A stretch of DNA of 64,000 nt from NCBI GenBank assembly GCA_964419145.1, contig CAYQOM010000006.1, positions 62,001 through 126,000 of the forward strand, in the 5' to 3' direction. Positions within the stretch are counted from its first letter, which is position 1, and the number at the start of each line of letters is the position of its first letter. The DNA comes from UBA2336 sp964419145 (GTDB lineage Bacteria; Bacteroidota; Bacteroidia; Cytophagales; Cyclobacteriaceae). Positions 18,884 to 29,039 of this stretch are shown here, in pieces. The position numbers and the translations under genes were made by a program. Below the pieces are notes generated by a model. The model worked only from the letters and a program-made list of their open reading frames with translations, was not told the origin of the DNA and ran no database searches.

Positions 18884-20146
18884 CTAAGAAGATTTGACTT
18901 TATCAATAACAGACATGAGTATATCATAATGTATTTCCGGAGAATGATGCTTAAGAATGTACTCTCTAGCCTTTGTTCTTAAAATTAACTGTAAACTCTC
19001 ATTCGTCAAGTATTCTCTCAACTTGTTGGCCAAATCCTCAGGACTTGCATAATTATATAAAAGTCCTGTTTCATAATCATTAATGATCTCCGGAAATGAT
19101 CCATGGTTCGGGGCCACAACAGGCGTCTCTGCAGCCATACTTTCTAAAGCTGAGTTGGGCATATTATCATAAACCAACGAGGGTATAACGGACACCGTGG
19201 AGTCATGGTAGTAAACAGAAAGTTGCTCCTTACTAACATTCCCAACAAATTGCACATTGTATTTAATCTCATTATTTGCTGCCTCTTTTAAAGAGTCGAT
19301 ATATAATGGATCTCCTCCGCCAGCAAGTATAAGTGTTGCCTTCAGGCGACTTTCATTAATTAATATTTGAAATGCCTGTAATAAATGGTGAACTCCTTTT
19401 ATTTTCTCTAGCCTGCCTGCATACAGTATTTGATTTTGCTTCTTTACAATTCCTCCTTCAAAAGACAATGGTGTGAATGTAGGCAATCTGGTGAATCGAT
19501 TGGGGCTCCAACCTGACTCAATCATCTTTTGAATTACCAAATTACTTGGACAAACAAAGTGTGGAACTAAATCAAAATACTTTTTATAGTAGTGGTACTT
19601 GGTAGCCAGATAATTTACACCTGATGCAGTATACGATCTCTGAACACAACGATACCTTACACTATTCCAAATTTTTCCTTGCGCACATTTTTCACAAATA
19701 GCATCATTCCTGAAAAAATTATGACTTGGACAGAGCATACTGAAATCAGATAACCTCACAACAAAAGGCACCCCTCCCCGGTGTAGAGCTACCAAAACAG
19801 CCGGGGACAGTTTTCGTAAATAGAGTAATACTATAGCAAAATCAGGACGGTGATCACGGATTAACCTTAGAAGGTTTTGCTCAACTTCCCTTGAATAAAA
19901 ATTTCGTTGCAAAGTTTTAACTACACTCCTCCATGTCATCTTCTGATCCTTATAATAGACTGACTGATCATCGGAGAGAGGTGTAACAAAGTAATCAGAA
20001 TATTTGGTCTTCTCATTAATCGGATAGGTAATAGAAAACGGAATTACCTCGTGGCCCCTTTTTTGAAGCAACTCGATCAGATTAAACATGTACCGTTCTG
20101 GTCCGCCAACATATCCATATCGACTATTAATAACTAAAATCCTCAT
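18884..20146 (-). CDS. Glycosyltransferase family 4
   Basis: A 420-residue GT-B enzyme. Start region ILVINSRYGYVGGPERYMFNLIELL carries the acceptor-side GGxE-type motif, and the C-terminal domain has ILYAGRLEKIKGVHHLLQAF plus SALESMAAETPVVAPNHGSFPEII with the catalytic ExxxxxxE-like region. Unusually it holds a Cys cluster (CPSHNFFRNDAICEKCAQGK, near residues 142-160) that looks like a small metal-binding insert seen in some Bacteroidota GT4 proteins. It lies four bases downstream of the polymerase-like gene on the same strand. The donor is unknown. Confidence 0.87.
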   Translation of the reverse strand: MRILVINSRYGYVGGPERYMFNLIELLQKRGHEVIPFSITYPINEKTKYSDYFVTPLSDDQSVYYKDQKMTWRSVVKTLQRNFYSREVEQNLLRLIRDHRPDFAIVLLYLRKLSPAVLVALHRGGVPFVVRLSDFSMLCPSHNFFRNDAICEKCAQGKIWNSVRYRCVQRSYTASGVNYLATKYHYYKKYFDLVPHFVCPSNLVIQKMIESGWSPNRFTRLPTFTPLSFEGGIVKKQNQILYAGRLEKIKGVHHLLQAFQILINESRLKATLILAGGGDPLYIDSLKEAANNEIKYNVQFVGNVSKEQLSVYYHDSTVSVIPSLVYDNMPNSALESMAAETPVVAPNHGSFPEIINDYETGLLYNYASPEDLANKLREYLTNESLQLILRTKAREYILKHHSPEIHYDILMSVIDKVKSS

Positions 20147-20150
20147 TTTC

Positions 20151-21434
20151 CTATTGAGTATTAAATGTCATTCCTCTACACAACCTACAACCTACGGCCC
20201 CCAATCCGGAATAGATATGAATAAATTGTAGTTGACCAGGTAGTGGCGAAGCTATACTCTCAATAAAGACACACAGCATGACCATTACCACACCAAAAGC
20301 GATAACCCGAACTTCAAGCGTTTGTGACTTTAAATAAAAAACAGCAACTATAGCCGGATAAAACCATATTAATAGATAAAGAAAAAAACCGATAAACCCC
20401 ATCTCCCCAATAATGGACGACCAGTAAGTATCAAAGATAAAATGACTATCGGTCTTACCCAAGGCATCATCAGGACTCAATCCATGTACTTTATTTAAAT
20501 CGTAATCATAATAGATCTGGCTGTAGTGCATGCCTACCGGATAACTACCAAAAGTTCCCTGACCAGACCCAAAAGGAAAATAATCTTTTGCTATTTCAAA
20601 ACTAGCGAGGTATAATGCATTTCTAGGGATCTTCTCGTAACCTGGCCCGAAATACATATTAGCTTTATATACAATATCATCCCATATTGGTTTACCAAAA
20701 AATGTAATTCCAGCCACAAAGAACAACAGCATGGCATTTACAATGTATTTTGAAACAATACCACGCATAAACACTAGTACATAGGCTATACAAATTATAA
20801 TGGCCACAAATAAGGCCTTGATAAACAGTAACATGGCAATGGTCAAAAAAGAAAAGAGTACAAGAAACAAATAAAGTTTCTTTTTGCGCATCTGATACAA
20901 GATCAATGAAAAAATGATATTGATGTTGAGCAATGTTGCTGCAAATGCAGAGTCTTTTGCGAGCGATTTTACCCCGCGAAGGGAGTAAGATTGGTACGTT
21001 CCATCTATCAACAAACGTTCCGCAAAGATCATAATGCCGATTACGGTTATGATCAATACTATTGCCCTTAAAATAAAATAAAAATCAGGGACAGTAAATC
21101 GCACATTATAGTACAACACAAAGTGTATGGCAAATAAGAAAGAAAAAAAAGTGCCCTGTAAATATCTAACAACTGGCACCTCAACAATGAAATAATTGGC
21201 CAAGCACAAGAGCAAAAGAAAACCAAGAATCACCAAATAGGCTTTTCTCACCATAAACTGGTTCCGGGTCGACAGGGAATTAATAACGAAAACCATCAGA
21301 TAAAAAATTAGGGCTACTATATATTCAAAACCGATTACCCGAGTATCTGCCAAAGTCATGATGCGTGCCGAGAACACAAAGACGAAAAACATCATTAGAA
21401 AGATAGACACGTTTACTTTCGACAGCGTGATCAT
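20151..21434 (-). CDS. Polysaccharide polymerase-like membrane protein (3)
   Basis: A 427-residue protein with ten or more membrane helices and a large periplasmic loop containing FGSGQGTFGSYPVGMHYSQ and DSHFIFDTYWSSIIGEMG. This corresponds to the O-antigen polymerase pattern (GxGxG followed by a distant D/H-containing segment) but is more diverged from the other two ligase-like proteins of the locus. It is a reasonable candidate for the repeat-unit polymerase Wzy. Only three bases separate it from asnB-like gene 1 upstream and four from the GT4 gene downstream. The assignment rests on topology and the loop motif. Confidence 0.68.
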   Translation of the reverse strand: MITLSKVNVSIFLMMFFVFVFSARIMTLADTRVIGFEYIVALIFYLMVFVINSLSTRNQFMVRKAYLVILGFLLLLCLANYFIVEVPVVRYLQGTFFSFLFAIHFVLYYNVRFTVPDFYFILRAIVLIITVIGIMIFAERLLIDGTYQSYSLRGVKSLAKDSAFAATLLNINIIFSLILYQMRKKKLYLFLVLFSFLTIAMLLFIKALFVAIIICIAYVLVFMRGIVSKYIVNAMLLFFVAGITFFGKPIWDDIVYKANMYFGPGYEKIPRNALYLASFEIAKDYFPFGSGQGTFGSYPVGMHYSQIYYDYDLNKVHGLSPDDALGKTDSHFIFDTYWSSIIGEMGFIGFFLYLLIWFYPAIVAVFYLKSQTLEVRVIAFGVVMVMLCVFIESIASPLPGQLQFIHIYSGLGAVGCRLCRGMTFNTQ

Positions 21435-21437
21435 GTT

Positions 21438-23300
21438 TCAGTTCTTTGTATTATTCCACGAATTCAATACATAAAGTATCCAGATCAAATTTCCCCAGTC
21501 TGCTTTGCCTTGATAATTTTGTTCGGAAATTAACCGGACGATCTTCCGATCTAGAAAACCATCAGTAAACCAGTGATCCATCTGAGCAATAAAGGCAGGG
21601 TCTTTAAACCATTCCCGTACAGGAGGCGTAAATCCTTTTTTTGATGCCTTGAGCAGTGTTACGGGTAATTCTTTACCAATTGTCTTTCGCAAAATAGATT
21701 TTCGTTGCAATCCATTCATTTTTATACTTTTAGACACACGCATCATTAATTCAACCAACCGGTAATCCAAAAAAGGGATCCGGGTTTCCAGAGAATAGGC
21801 CATACTCATACGGTCAACCTTTACTAGAAAATCATCTGGCAACTGAACCTTCATATGGAAAAGCATTAATTTGTAAAAAGGATCATGGGCCTTGTAGCGG
21901 GAATAGAAATCATATATGAAATCATTCAAACCGATTTGGTCTCCCAAGTTTTTGGTTAATGGCTTTACATATTGCTGAGGACACCAAGATGATTTTATAA
22001 TTAATCTTGATTCATAGGAAAGTGATGAATACTGTAGAATTCGTTCAGCACGATTGAATTGATAACGAATTGGACCTTTACTAATCTTTTTAATTGACCC
22101 AAAAAACTTTGGCAACAATTGTAAAACGATGCTTGGCAATCGTTGATACCATTCGGCAAATTTTTCAATCTGGTATGAGTTATAACCAGAAAGTAATTCA
22201 TCACCACCATCACCTGTCAATACCATTCGCACATGCTTTGAGGCAAGTTTTGAAACGTAACCGGTAGGAATAGCCGAAGAGTCACCAAACGGCTCATCAA
22301 AATATTTCAATACATTAGTAACGGATTCTTCCAATGTATCCGGCTTAACTACATACTCATTGTGATTGGTTGAAAATTTTAGAGCAACATCAGCCGCCAG
22401 CGATCGCTCATCAAAAGCTGCATCATCAAAACCAATTGTGAACGTGTGAACCGGTTCCCTGCTACTTTTAGTCATAGCTGCCACAACACTTGCGGAATCT
22501 AAGCCGCCACTTAAAAAGGCCCCGAAAGGCACATCGCTGCGCATCCGAATTTTTACTGAATCATGGAAAAGACGCGTAAACTCTTGACAAACAAGCTGAG
22601 GATCATTAATTAATTCATCCTCAACAATGGATGGAACGTCCCAATAGGCTGTACTCTTCATTCTTGAACCTTCTACCAAGAGGTAATTGCCAGCAGGCAA
22701 TTTATAGATGTTTTTATAGAAGCTATAAGGAGCTGGTATATAGCTCAATGACAGGTATAATTCTGTTAATCGCGTATCTGCAATATACGGGTATCCGTAT
22801 GCAAGAATGGCTTTAATTTCCGAACCAAATAATAGGGTGTTGTCTACAAGGCTGTAATACAACGGCTTTTCACCCAATCGATCCCGTGATAGGAATAATT
22901 TTCTTTCACGGCTATCCCATAAAGCAAAAGCCCACATGCCATTGAGCTTTTGTTGACAATCAACTCCCCAGTGTTCATATGCACGAATAATTACCTCAGT
23001 ATCCGAGTTGGTCCGAAAACAATAACCCAATTTCCTTAACTCATCTCTCAACTCTAAATAATTGTAAATTTCTCCATTAAATACAATGGCAATACTTTGG
23101 TCATCGTTGAATTGAGGTTGATCACCTGTGCTCAAATCAATAATAGAAAGTCTACGATGGCCAAGGCCAACATTTCCTTCTATGTGCAACCCAGATCCAT
23201 CAGGCCCTCGATGTATAAGCGTATCTGTCATTTTCTTCAATAAAAAATGATTCACTGGCCTTTCTCTATCTAAATGTACTATTCCGGCAATACCACACAT
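21438..23300 (-). CDS. asnB: Asparagine synthase-type amidotransferase (copy 1)
   Basis: A 620-residue class B asparagine-synthase-like enzyme. The N-terminal glutaminase domain starts MCGIAGI, so Cys2 is the nucleophile after Met removal, with RGPDGSG, GHRRLSIIDLS and FNGEIYN motifs. The C-terminal synthase domain carries the ATP P-loop SGGLDSASV near residue 258. In polysaccharide loci such enzymes often amidate a uronic acid or similar carboxyl sugar rather than aspartate. It is separated by six bases from the methyltransferase gene, which lies between it and a second copy at 24361-26271. Substrate is inferred from location. Confidence 0.9.
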   Translation of the reverse strand: MCGIAGIVHLDRERPVNHFLLKKMTDTLIHRGPDGSGLHIEGNVGLGHRRLSIIDLSTGDQPQFNDDQSIAIVFNGEIYNYLELRDELRKLGYCFRTNSDTEVIIRAYEHWGVDCQQKLNGMWAFALWDSRERKLFLSRDRLGEKPLYYSLVDNTLLFGSEIKAILAYGYPYIADTRLTELYLSLSYIPAPYSFYKNIYKLPAGNYLLVEGSRMKSTAYWDVPSIVEDELINDPQLVCQEFTRLFHDSVKIRMRSDVPFGAFLSGGLDSASVVAAMTKSSREPVHTFTIGFDDAAFDERSLAADVALKFSTNHNEYVVKPDTLEESVTNVLKYFDEPFGDSSAIPTGYVSKLASKHVRMVLTGDGGDELLSGYNSYQIEKFAEWYQRLPSIVLQLLPKFFGSIKKISKGPIRYQFNRAERILQYSSLSYESRLIIKSSWCPQQYVKPLTKNLGDQIGLNDFIYDFYSRYKAHDPFYKLMLFHMKVQLPDDFLVKVDRMSMAYSLETRIPFLDYRLVELMMRVSKSIKMNGLQRKSILRKTIGKELPVTLLKASKKGFTPPVREWFKDPAFIAQMDHWFTDGFLDRKIVRLISEQNYQGKADWGNLIWILYVLNSWNNTKN

Positions 23301-23306
23301 AGGTTG

Positions 23307-24296
23307 TTATCTTTTTACGCCACGACCTTCAATGCCGTTAAAACCATAATGAACGTCAATATCATTTAATTTCGCTTCTCGATGCCATCTTCTGAAGGCA
23401 CGTAATGTTTGGGGGAGGTCATACATTGGAGAAAGCATATCCATCGCGTCCAGATAGGTCCATTGTTTCAATGTCTCTTCATCTGCATTGGGAAGCTCTC
23501 GGGAGTAGTCGGGTAGAATTAACTTCCAATTAATAGACGGGCCTATCTTAGGAATCTTGCGGATTAATCTAGCTAGGGGCCACATGAAATCAACATAACG
23601 AACAATGTTGGCATACAGCTTTTCAGGATTTTTTCCCTTAGTAAAAGGCCTGACCCAATACTTCGGCTGAAGCAACCACTTGGATATATTTTTTACATAA
23701 ATATCACTGGCAAGTCTACCTCCAGGCTTTAAGTAATTCGGAAGATTTTTAAAGGCCAGCTCTGGATTAGGGGTATGCTGAAGCACTCCAAAGCAAAAAA
23801 TCTTATCAAATGATTCTTTCTGAAAAGGAATTTCATAGATACTCGCTTGAACAATTAGTACTTTTTCAAAATGTCCATTTGATTGGTAATTAGCTTCAAC
23901 AGCGTTTGAATAATCAAAACTTACTACAAAGGCTCCGGTTTTAAGAGCCTCAGTGGTAAAACGACCCGAACCGCTTCCTACTTCAAGTATTGTCTGACCG
24001 GTCAAATCGTTTTCCCACTTAGTCTCGTTTTTAAACCGAAATGCAGAAGTATTAAACGAGGATGTTTCGTCATACTGGGTTCGACTATGTATATTCCATT
24101 GGAATCCAAAACCTGTTGCATAATTATTCTTGGATACAAACCGGGGAATAAAATTGACAATTGGGTAGCGTAAAGAAGTCGATGGTTCAACCAGAACTCC
24201 TTCCTTTATCCGTCCATTTACTATTACTTCATTTTCAAGTACAAGATCCTTTCCTGTCTTGGGACAGCACAAAAGTGACACATATAGCGGGTTCAT
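23307..24296 (-). CDS. Methyltransferase with N-terminal Trm112-like zinc ribbon
   Basis: A 329-residue protein. The first 60 residues (LLCCPKTGKDLVLENE ... LRYPIVNFIPRF) look like a Trm112-type ribbon, though only part of the cysteine set is present. The methyltransferase core follows with motif I ILEVGSGSGRFTTEALK near residue 100 and the later FCFGVLQHTPNPELAFKNL segment. Such two-part proteins are frequent in O-antigen and exopolysaccharide clusters. It lies between the two amidotransferase genes, which suggests the three act on one sugar residue; that is inference. Confidence 0.82.
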   Translation of the reverse strand: MNPLYVSLLCCPKTGKDLVLENEVIVNGRIKEGVLVEPSTSLRYPIVNFIPRFVSKNNYATGFGFQWNIHSRTQYDETSSFNTSAFRFKNETKWENDLTGQTILEVGSGSGRFTTEALKTGAFVVSFDYSNAVEANYQSNGHFEKVLIVQASIYEIPFQKESFDKIFCFGVLQHTPNPELAFKNLPNYLKPGGRLASDIYVKNISKWLLQPKYWVRPFTKGKNPEKLYANIVRYVDFMWPLARLIRKIPKIGPSINWKLILPDYSRELPNADEETLKQWTYLDAMDMLSPMYDLPQTLRAFRRWHREAKLNDIDVHYGFNGIEGRGVKR

Positions 24297-24360
24297 AAAA
24301 AATAATAATTCATTAATTCACAATATTTCCTAGATGAAGCTACTGCATTTAAAAACTAAA

Positions 24361-26271
24361 TCAATTCATCCATTCGTCATACCATAGTTGGAATACTAAC
24401 AGCACCCAGATTTTATGGGCTATGAAAGAATCCGGAATGGCGTGAAATGCTTTCACTAACTTATCCACCGCCTCAGGCTCAAATAAACCCTGCCTAGCGA
24501 CACGTTCTTTGTTCAGGTATAGTTTTAAATAATGATCCAAATCTCCACTAAGCCAATGTGCAATCGGGGAACCGAAACCCATCTTGGGTCTATTGAGCAA
24601 GTCCTCCGGTAAATATTTATGAGCTATCCTTTTAAGCATATACTTTCGTACACCATTATTGATTTTAAAATTTGATGGTACCTTCGCATATAACTCGGCA
24701 ATTCGGTGATCCAACAACGGTTCCCGACCCTCCAGACCGACAGCCATCGTAGCGCGATCAACTTTTACAAGAATATCATCGGGTAGGTAAGTTCTAAAAT
24801 CAAATGCCAACATTGCGTTAAGCGGATCATGCATTTCTTGAATAGGAAAATTTTTGGCAATTATTTGTTGCTCGTCTTTTCTTGGATCAAGTCGGAGTGA
24901 ATTTAGTTCATTGCCATTAAAATATTTACTAGTATGCTTCATCACCTCAACGCAATTTTTACTAGTAAGTATATCAGATAACTTTTCTAACTTTCTTCCC
25001 CATGTATATTGCAATTTGCTTGGCCAACTTTTAATCGACAATTGATGAATACCTGCAATTAGAATATCCTTCATGCATTTTGGTACTCTGTTTCCTTGAT
25101 GATAATAATTCAGCGCATGTACATATAGGTCATAACCAGCAAACACCTCATCACCTGCATCTGCCGAAATCGCCACTTTAACTTTTTGTCTTGCAAGTTT
25201 ACTAACCAAAATTGTCGGTATAGCGGAAGTATCTGCAAACGGTTCATCAAAAAAATGGGGCAATTCCGGAATAATTTCTATGGCCTCCTTTGTTGTACAG
25301 AAATACTCGGAGTGATCGGTGCCAAGGAATTCAGCCACTTTTCGGGCATGATTTGCCTCATTGTACCTAGAGTATTCAAAGCCAATAGTGAATGTCTGTA
25401 AGGGTTGAGCCCTGTTGCTTTGCAATAGTGAAGTTACCAGTGAGCTATCATAGCCTCCACTCAAAAACACGCCAACTGGAACATCGGCTACCATCCGATA
25501 TTCACATGCACTCTTTAAGAGTAATTCAGTTTCATGGAGAAGTTCATCTTCATGCAACGTCAATTTTGGTTTACTGAAATGCTCCAGAATACTCCAATAG
25601 CACACTTGGTTTTGCCTTCTGGTTGCGAGATCTATTTCGAGATAATGACCTGGAGGAAGTTTCTTAGCATCAGTATAAATAGTGAATGGTGCGGGTACAT
25701 ATCCATACCTCAAGTATTGATCTAGGGCACTAATATCTATTTGTTTGATAAATGTGGGATACTGGCATAGGGACTTTAATTCGGAACCAAACAACAAAAA
25801 TTTATCGGTTTGACTAAAGTAAAACGGCTTGATACCTTGTCGATCTCTGACTAAAAATAATTTGCTATTACGTTTGTCATATAAAGAAAACGCAAACATG
25901 CCGATAAAGCGATGAATACTGATTATTCCCCAGGTACGATAGGCCTCCAAAATGACCTCAGTATCTGAATTTGTTCTGAAAACGACTCCGCATTTCTCCA
26001 ATTGTGATCTGACCTCTCGATAGTTGTAAATCTCTCCATTAAATACAATTACTTGTGATCCATCCACAGATTCCATTGGCTGACCAGCTTGTTCCGATAA
26101 GTCAATGATGGAAAGTCTTCGGTGTCCCATCCCAACTGTACCGAATGTATTATGATCGATAAAATAACCACTACCATCCGGCCCCCTATGGGACAGTATA
26201 TCAGTCATATCTACCAAATGCTTTCTCGTAGCCTTTTTTGAGAAATCAACAAAGCCTGCTATCCCACACAT
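24361..26271 (-). CDS. asnB: Asparagine synthase-type amidotransferase (copy 2)
   Basis: A 636-residue enzyme with the same two domains as copy 1: N-terminal MCGIAGFVDF with Cys2, RGPDGSGYF, GHRRLSIIDLSEQAGQP and FNGEIYNYRE; synthase domain with P-loop SGGYDSSLV near residue 265 and DEPFADTSAIPT. It is clearly diverged from copy 1, so this is not a recent tandem duplication. It follows a GT4 gene after five bases. Amidation of a uronic acid in the repeat unit is the likely job, but true asparagine synthesis cannot be excluded. Confidence 0.9.
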   Translation of the reverse strand: MCGIAGFVDFSKKATRKHLVDMTDILSHRGPDGSGYFIDHNTFGTVGMGHRRLSIIDLSEQAGQPMESVDGSQVIVFNGEIYNYREVRSQLEKCGVVFRTNSDTEVILEAYRTWGIISIHRFIGMFAFSLYDKRNSKLFLVRDRQGIKPFYFSQTDKFLLFGSELKSLCQYPTFIKQIDISALDQYLRYGYVPAPFTIYTDAKKLPPGHYLEIDLATRRQNQVCYWSILEHFSKPKLTLHEDELLHETELLLKSACEYRMVADVPVGVFLSGGYDSSLVTSLLQSNRAQPLQTFTIGFEYSRYNEANHARKVAEFLGTDHSEYFCTTKEAIEIIPELPHFFDEPFADTSAIPTILVSKLARQKVKVAISADAGDEVFAGYDLYVHALNYYHQGNRVPKCMKDILIAGIHQLSIKSWPSKLQYTWGRKLEKLSDILTSKNCVEVMKHTSKYFNGNELNSLRLDPRKDEQQIIAKNFPIQEMHDPLNAMLAFDFRTYLPDDILVKVDRATMAVGLEGREPLLDHRIAELYAKVPSNFKINNGVRKYMLKRIAHKYLPEDLLNRPKMGFGSPIAHWLSGDLDHYLKLYLNKERVARQGLFEPEAVDKLVKAFHAIPDSFIAHKIWVLLVFQLWYDEWMN

Positions 26272-26276
26272 AAAAA

Positions 26277-27395
26277 TCAGCGTTGTAGTAAATTTGTGAG
26301 CAGTGTATCGTATTGGTTTATAATCGAAGCTGTGTTGTATCTATAATTAATATCTGATACAATTCTATCACGATTCAATTTCTTATTTTTAGCTTCAATA
26401 AGTGCTTTAGCGAAACCTTGGATGTCTTCCTCAGGAACCAGCCAACCATTGAAATCATCAACTATAATTTCGTTGAGTCCTCCAGGACTGTTAAAAGCAA
26501 CAACGGGAGTTCCGCAGGCCAATGATTCGATTACAGCATTAGGAAAGCCTTCATACCTTGAACTGAAAGCCATGACATCGGCAGCAGCAAGATACCTATA
26601 AGGATTCTCAACGAATCCTAAAAACTCTACACAACCTGCTAGTCCCTCCTGATACACCTTCTTCTTAAGGCTATCTAATTCTTCACCTTCGCCCAGTAAA
26701 TACAATGTAACGCTATTAAGTTCTTCGTGAACAATAGCAAGTGCTTTTATCAGTAAATCGAAACCCTTCTGATAAGTCAGCCTCCCCATCGCGACAATTT
26801 TATACCTATGTCTGGACAATTGAATAGGGTTATCCTCAATTATTTTCTGCAACGATGTAACATCTACTGGATTTCGTATAATCGTCAGTTTATCATTGTT
26901 TATTCCAAACTCCTTCATTAGGTCATTCCTCATGTCGGTTGATTGACAAATAATAACATTTGTTAACGGGTAAAACCATTTTATAAGCAATTTCAATAGA
27001 ACTTTTTCAGTTTTTCCAAGTGTTCTTAAATGCTTACTTAATACTATGGTTTCACGAACAACAATTCGCGTAGTGCTCGGAAAGAACCACTTCAACATCA
27101 ATATCGATAGATTCACATGCAGAAATCCGCTAATAATTATGTCGGGTTTATGTAACCTCGTCAGACGTATTAATGTTGGAATGGCTTTTAGCACACGGGA
27201 AGCATTCAAGCTAAGAATATGAACATGATCTGGCACTTGTGTCAAAAACTTACCCTCTTTTCTCAATAAAACCAGGTATAACTCATATTTTATATGATCT
27301 AGATGATTCAGGACTATAGTAAAGACCCGCTCAGCTCCACCACCATCCAGTGTAGGTATGATAAAAAATACTTTACTTTTTTTCATTCTTAACAT
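26277..27395 (-). CDS. Glycosyltransferase family 4
   Basis: A 372-residue GT-B glycosyltransferase. The N-terminal segment VFFIIPTLDGGGAERVFTIVLNHL is the classical GT4 start, and the donor domain shows IVAMGRLTYQKGFDLLIKAL, VEFLGFVENPYRYLAAADVMAFSSRYEGFPNAVIESLACGTPVVA with the EGFPN...E pair. The frame begins at ATG 27395, with another ATG at 27386; either way it overlaps the end of the flippase gene (27373). It is probably a cytoplasmic enzyme of the repeat-unit assembly line. The donor sugar is unknown. Confidence 0.9.
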   Translation of the reverse strand: MLRMKKSKVFFIIPTLDGGGAERVFTIVLNHLDHIKYELYLVLLRKEGKFLTQVPDHVHILSLNASRVLKAIPTLIRLTRLHKPDIIISGFLHVNLSILMLKWFFPSTTRIVVRETIVLSKHLRTLGKTEKVLLKLLIKWFYPLTNVIICQSTDMRNDLMKEFGINNDKLTIIRNPVDVTSLQKIIEDNPIQLSRHRYKIVAMGRLTYQKGFDLLIKALAIVHEELNSVTLYLLGEGEELDSLKKKVYQEGLAGCVEFLGFVENPYRYLAAADVMAFSSRYEGFPNAVIESLACGTPVVAFNSPGGLNEIIVDDFNGWLVPEEDIQGFAKALIEAKNKKLNRDRIVSDINYRYNTASIINQYDTLLTNLLQR

Positions 27396-28902
27396 ACTTC
27401 ACGACTCCTGACACTAATGTTGCAAGATCTTTATTAACGACCCAAACCTGGTTTAGCATAACCAAAATAACAACATAGATAAAACCACTTGTAAGTAAAG
27501 ACAAAAGCGGATTTAATTTCATGCTGACGATTATAATCCACAATACAAAACACGAAGGAATATTAATCACTAACACTCTTATAAAATCAGACAATATCAT
27601 TTTATACTTAATATAAGTAACGTATCGGTCAAAGAGAGTCTTAATGGTAAAAATATTAATCGTATAAACCAATACAACTGCATAAGGATAAGCATGATAA
27701 CCAAAATACTTTACAAATACAGTAACAAGAATAATGCTCAAGATATTGAGTATACTTTGGTAATAAAAAGCTTCTCGAATAATGCCAACGGACATAAAAA
27801 TTCTTGCACACAATGTATTAATGGAAACGAGTGGCAGAAGCCAGATAAGTACCATAAAAAAGTATGCAGAATTGTTCAACACACTTTGCTGAAATTTACC
27901 TCTTGCGTACAGGACAGAGATAATAGTATCAGCATAAAAAAATGAAATAGCGCTAATAGGGATAGTGATAAATAGTAGCAAGCCAACAGACGATATGAAG
28001 GTGGCGTTGGCTTCTTGGTGGTTTTTCTTTGAGTGAATTTCATTTAGTTTAATAGCAACAACTGATGATACCTGATTAACGATAAGCTGAGTTGGCATTT
28101 CCGAAGTCTTTTGACCATAATTCAAAGCTGTAACAATACCGGTGGGATAACCGCTCAACAGGTAATAAGGAAAATAATTAGAAAAGAATGTAATGATATT
28201 ACCTGATTGCGAGTAAAGTAAATCTTTCCATTTGATCAATCTAAAGATTCTGCTAGATTGATGAAAATGCCAACCACATTGTTTATAGAGTAATGCGATT
28301 AATCCCCCAGCATTCAGAAAAAACGAAATAGTCAGACCTAGAGCAACACTACTTATCCCCATTCTTTCTTGAAATAAAAACATACAACCAATCGCGATTA
28401 AACTTGTAATCACGCTTGTTATTGAGGGCATAGTAAAGTATCTATATGACACAAGAATATTATTTAGCAAACCCACTAATGTCATTAAACAAAACAATGG
28501 GGCCATAAAATAAAGTAATCCAATATTATCCATTATCTGATAAGTGGAGAAGCCTGACAAGAAAGACATTAATTTTACTGGATAAATAAAGAATATCACA
28601 GTAACGAAAAGGCCCAAAATTATATTGATTTTCAAAAAATAACTCAAAAAATTCATAGCATACGTGTCACCTAAGCGTTCGCGGATGCGCATAGATCTGG
28701 GCACAATTACGGAGTGATCAAGGCTGTTGACAAACCATGCAGCAAGGGTTATTGTTGAGTAGCAAAAGAAAAATATATCAGTTTGGGAAACTGGGAAATA
28801 GTACGCAATAAACAAAGTCTGAATAAACAACAATACCTTAGCGATAAAATTATATATCGTAGAAATTGCTAGTCCTCGTTTATATGATTCTATTTTAAAC
28901 AA
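27373..28902 (-). CDS. MurJ/Wzx-like oligosaccharide flippase
   Basis: A 509-residue protein with about fourteen membrane helices of the MOP/MVF flippase superfamily. The start ISTIYNFIAKVLLFIQTLFIAYYF with TDIFFFCYSTITLAAWFVNSLDHSVIVP, and the later ARIFMSVGIIREAFYYQSILNI, follow the MurJ-like pattern. It is therefore the best candidate for turning the lipid-linked repeat unit to the periplasmic face. It is the first intact membrane gene of the locus after the WecA-type remnant. Classical Wzx cannot be separated from MurJ-like type without a search, but the flippase class is clear. Confidence 0.83.
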   Translation of the reverse strand: MFKIESYKRGLAISTIYNFIAKVLLFIQTLFIAYYFPVSQTDIFFFCYSTITLAAWFVNSLDHSVIVPRSMRIRERLGDTYAMNFLSYFLKINIILGLFVTVIFFIYPVKLMSFLSGFSTYQIMDNIGLLYFMAPLFCLMTLVGLLNNILVSYRYFTMPSITSVITSLIAIGCMFLFQERMGISSVALGLTISFFLNAGGLIALLYKQCGWHFHQSSRIFRLIKWKDLLYSQSGNIITFFSNYFPYYLLSGYPTGIVTALNYGQKTSEMPTQLIVNQVSSVVAIKLNEIHSKKNHQEANATFISSVGLLLFITIPISAISFFYADTIISVLYARGKFQQSVLNNSAYFFMVLIWLLPLVSINTLCARIFMSVGIIREAFYYQSILNILSIILVTVFVKYFGYHAYPYAVVLVYTINIFTIKTLFDRYVTYIKYKMILSDFIRVLVINIPSCFVLWIIIVSMKLNPLLSLLTSGFIYVVILVMLNQVWVVNKDLATLVSGVVKYVKNEKK

Positions 28903-29039
28903 GATAATGTATGTTATAGCTACTGTATATGTATAACCCGGAAATCATTTGATCGTAAGGCTAACTTATAGGCTTTGCATTTGATAATTTTATAATATTA
29001 ACTGACGTAATCATTCAATATATGAGCCTAAAGACAGGA
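28903..29039. other. Intergenic AT-rich stretch
   Basis: This gap of about 140 bases lies between the flippase start and the WecA remnant. It is very AT-rich and probably carries a promoter for the flippase gene, but I find no good TTG / TAnnTTTG pair. No small gene is supported. Confidence 0.4.
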
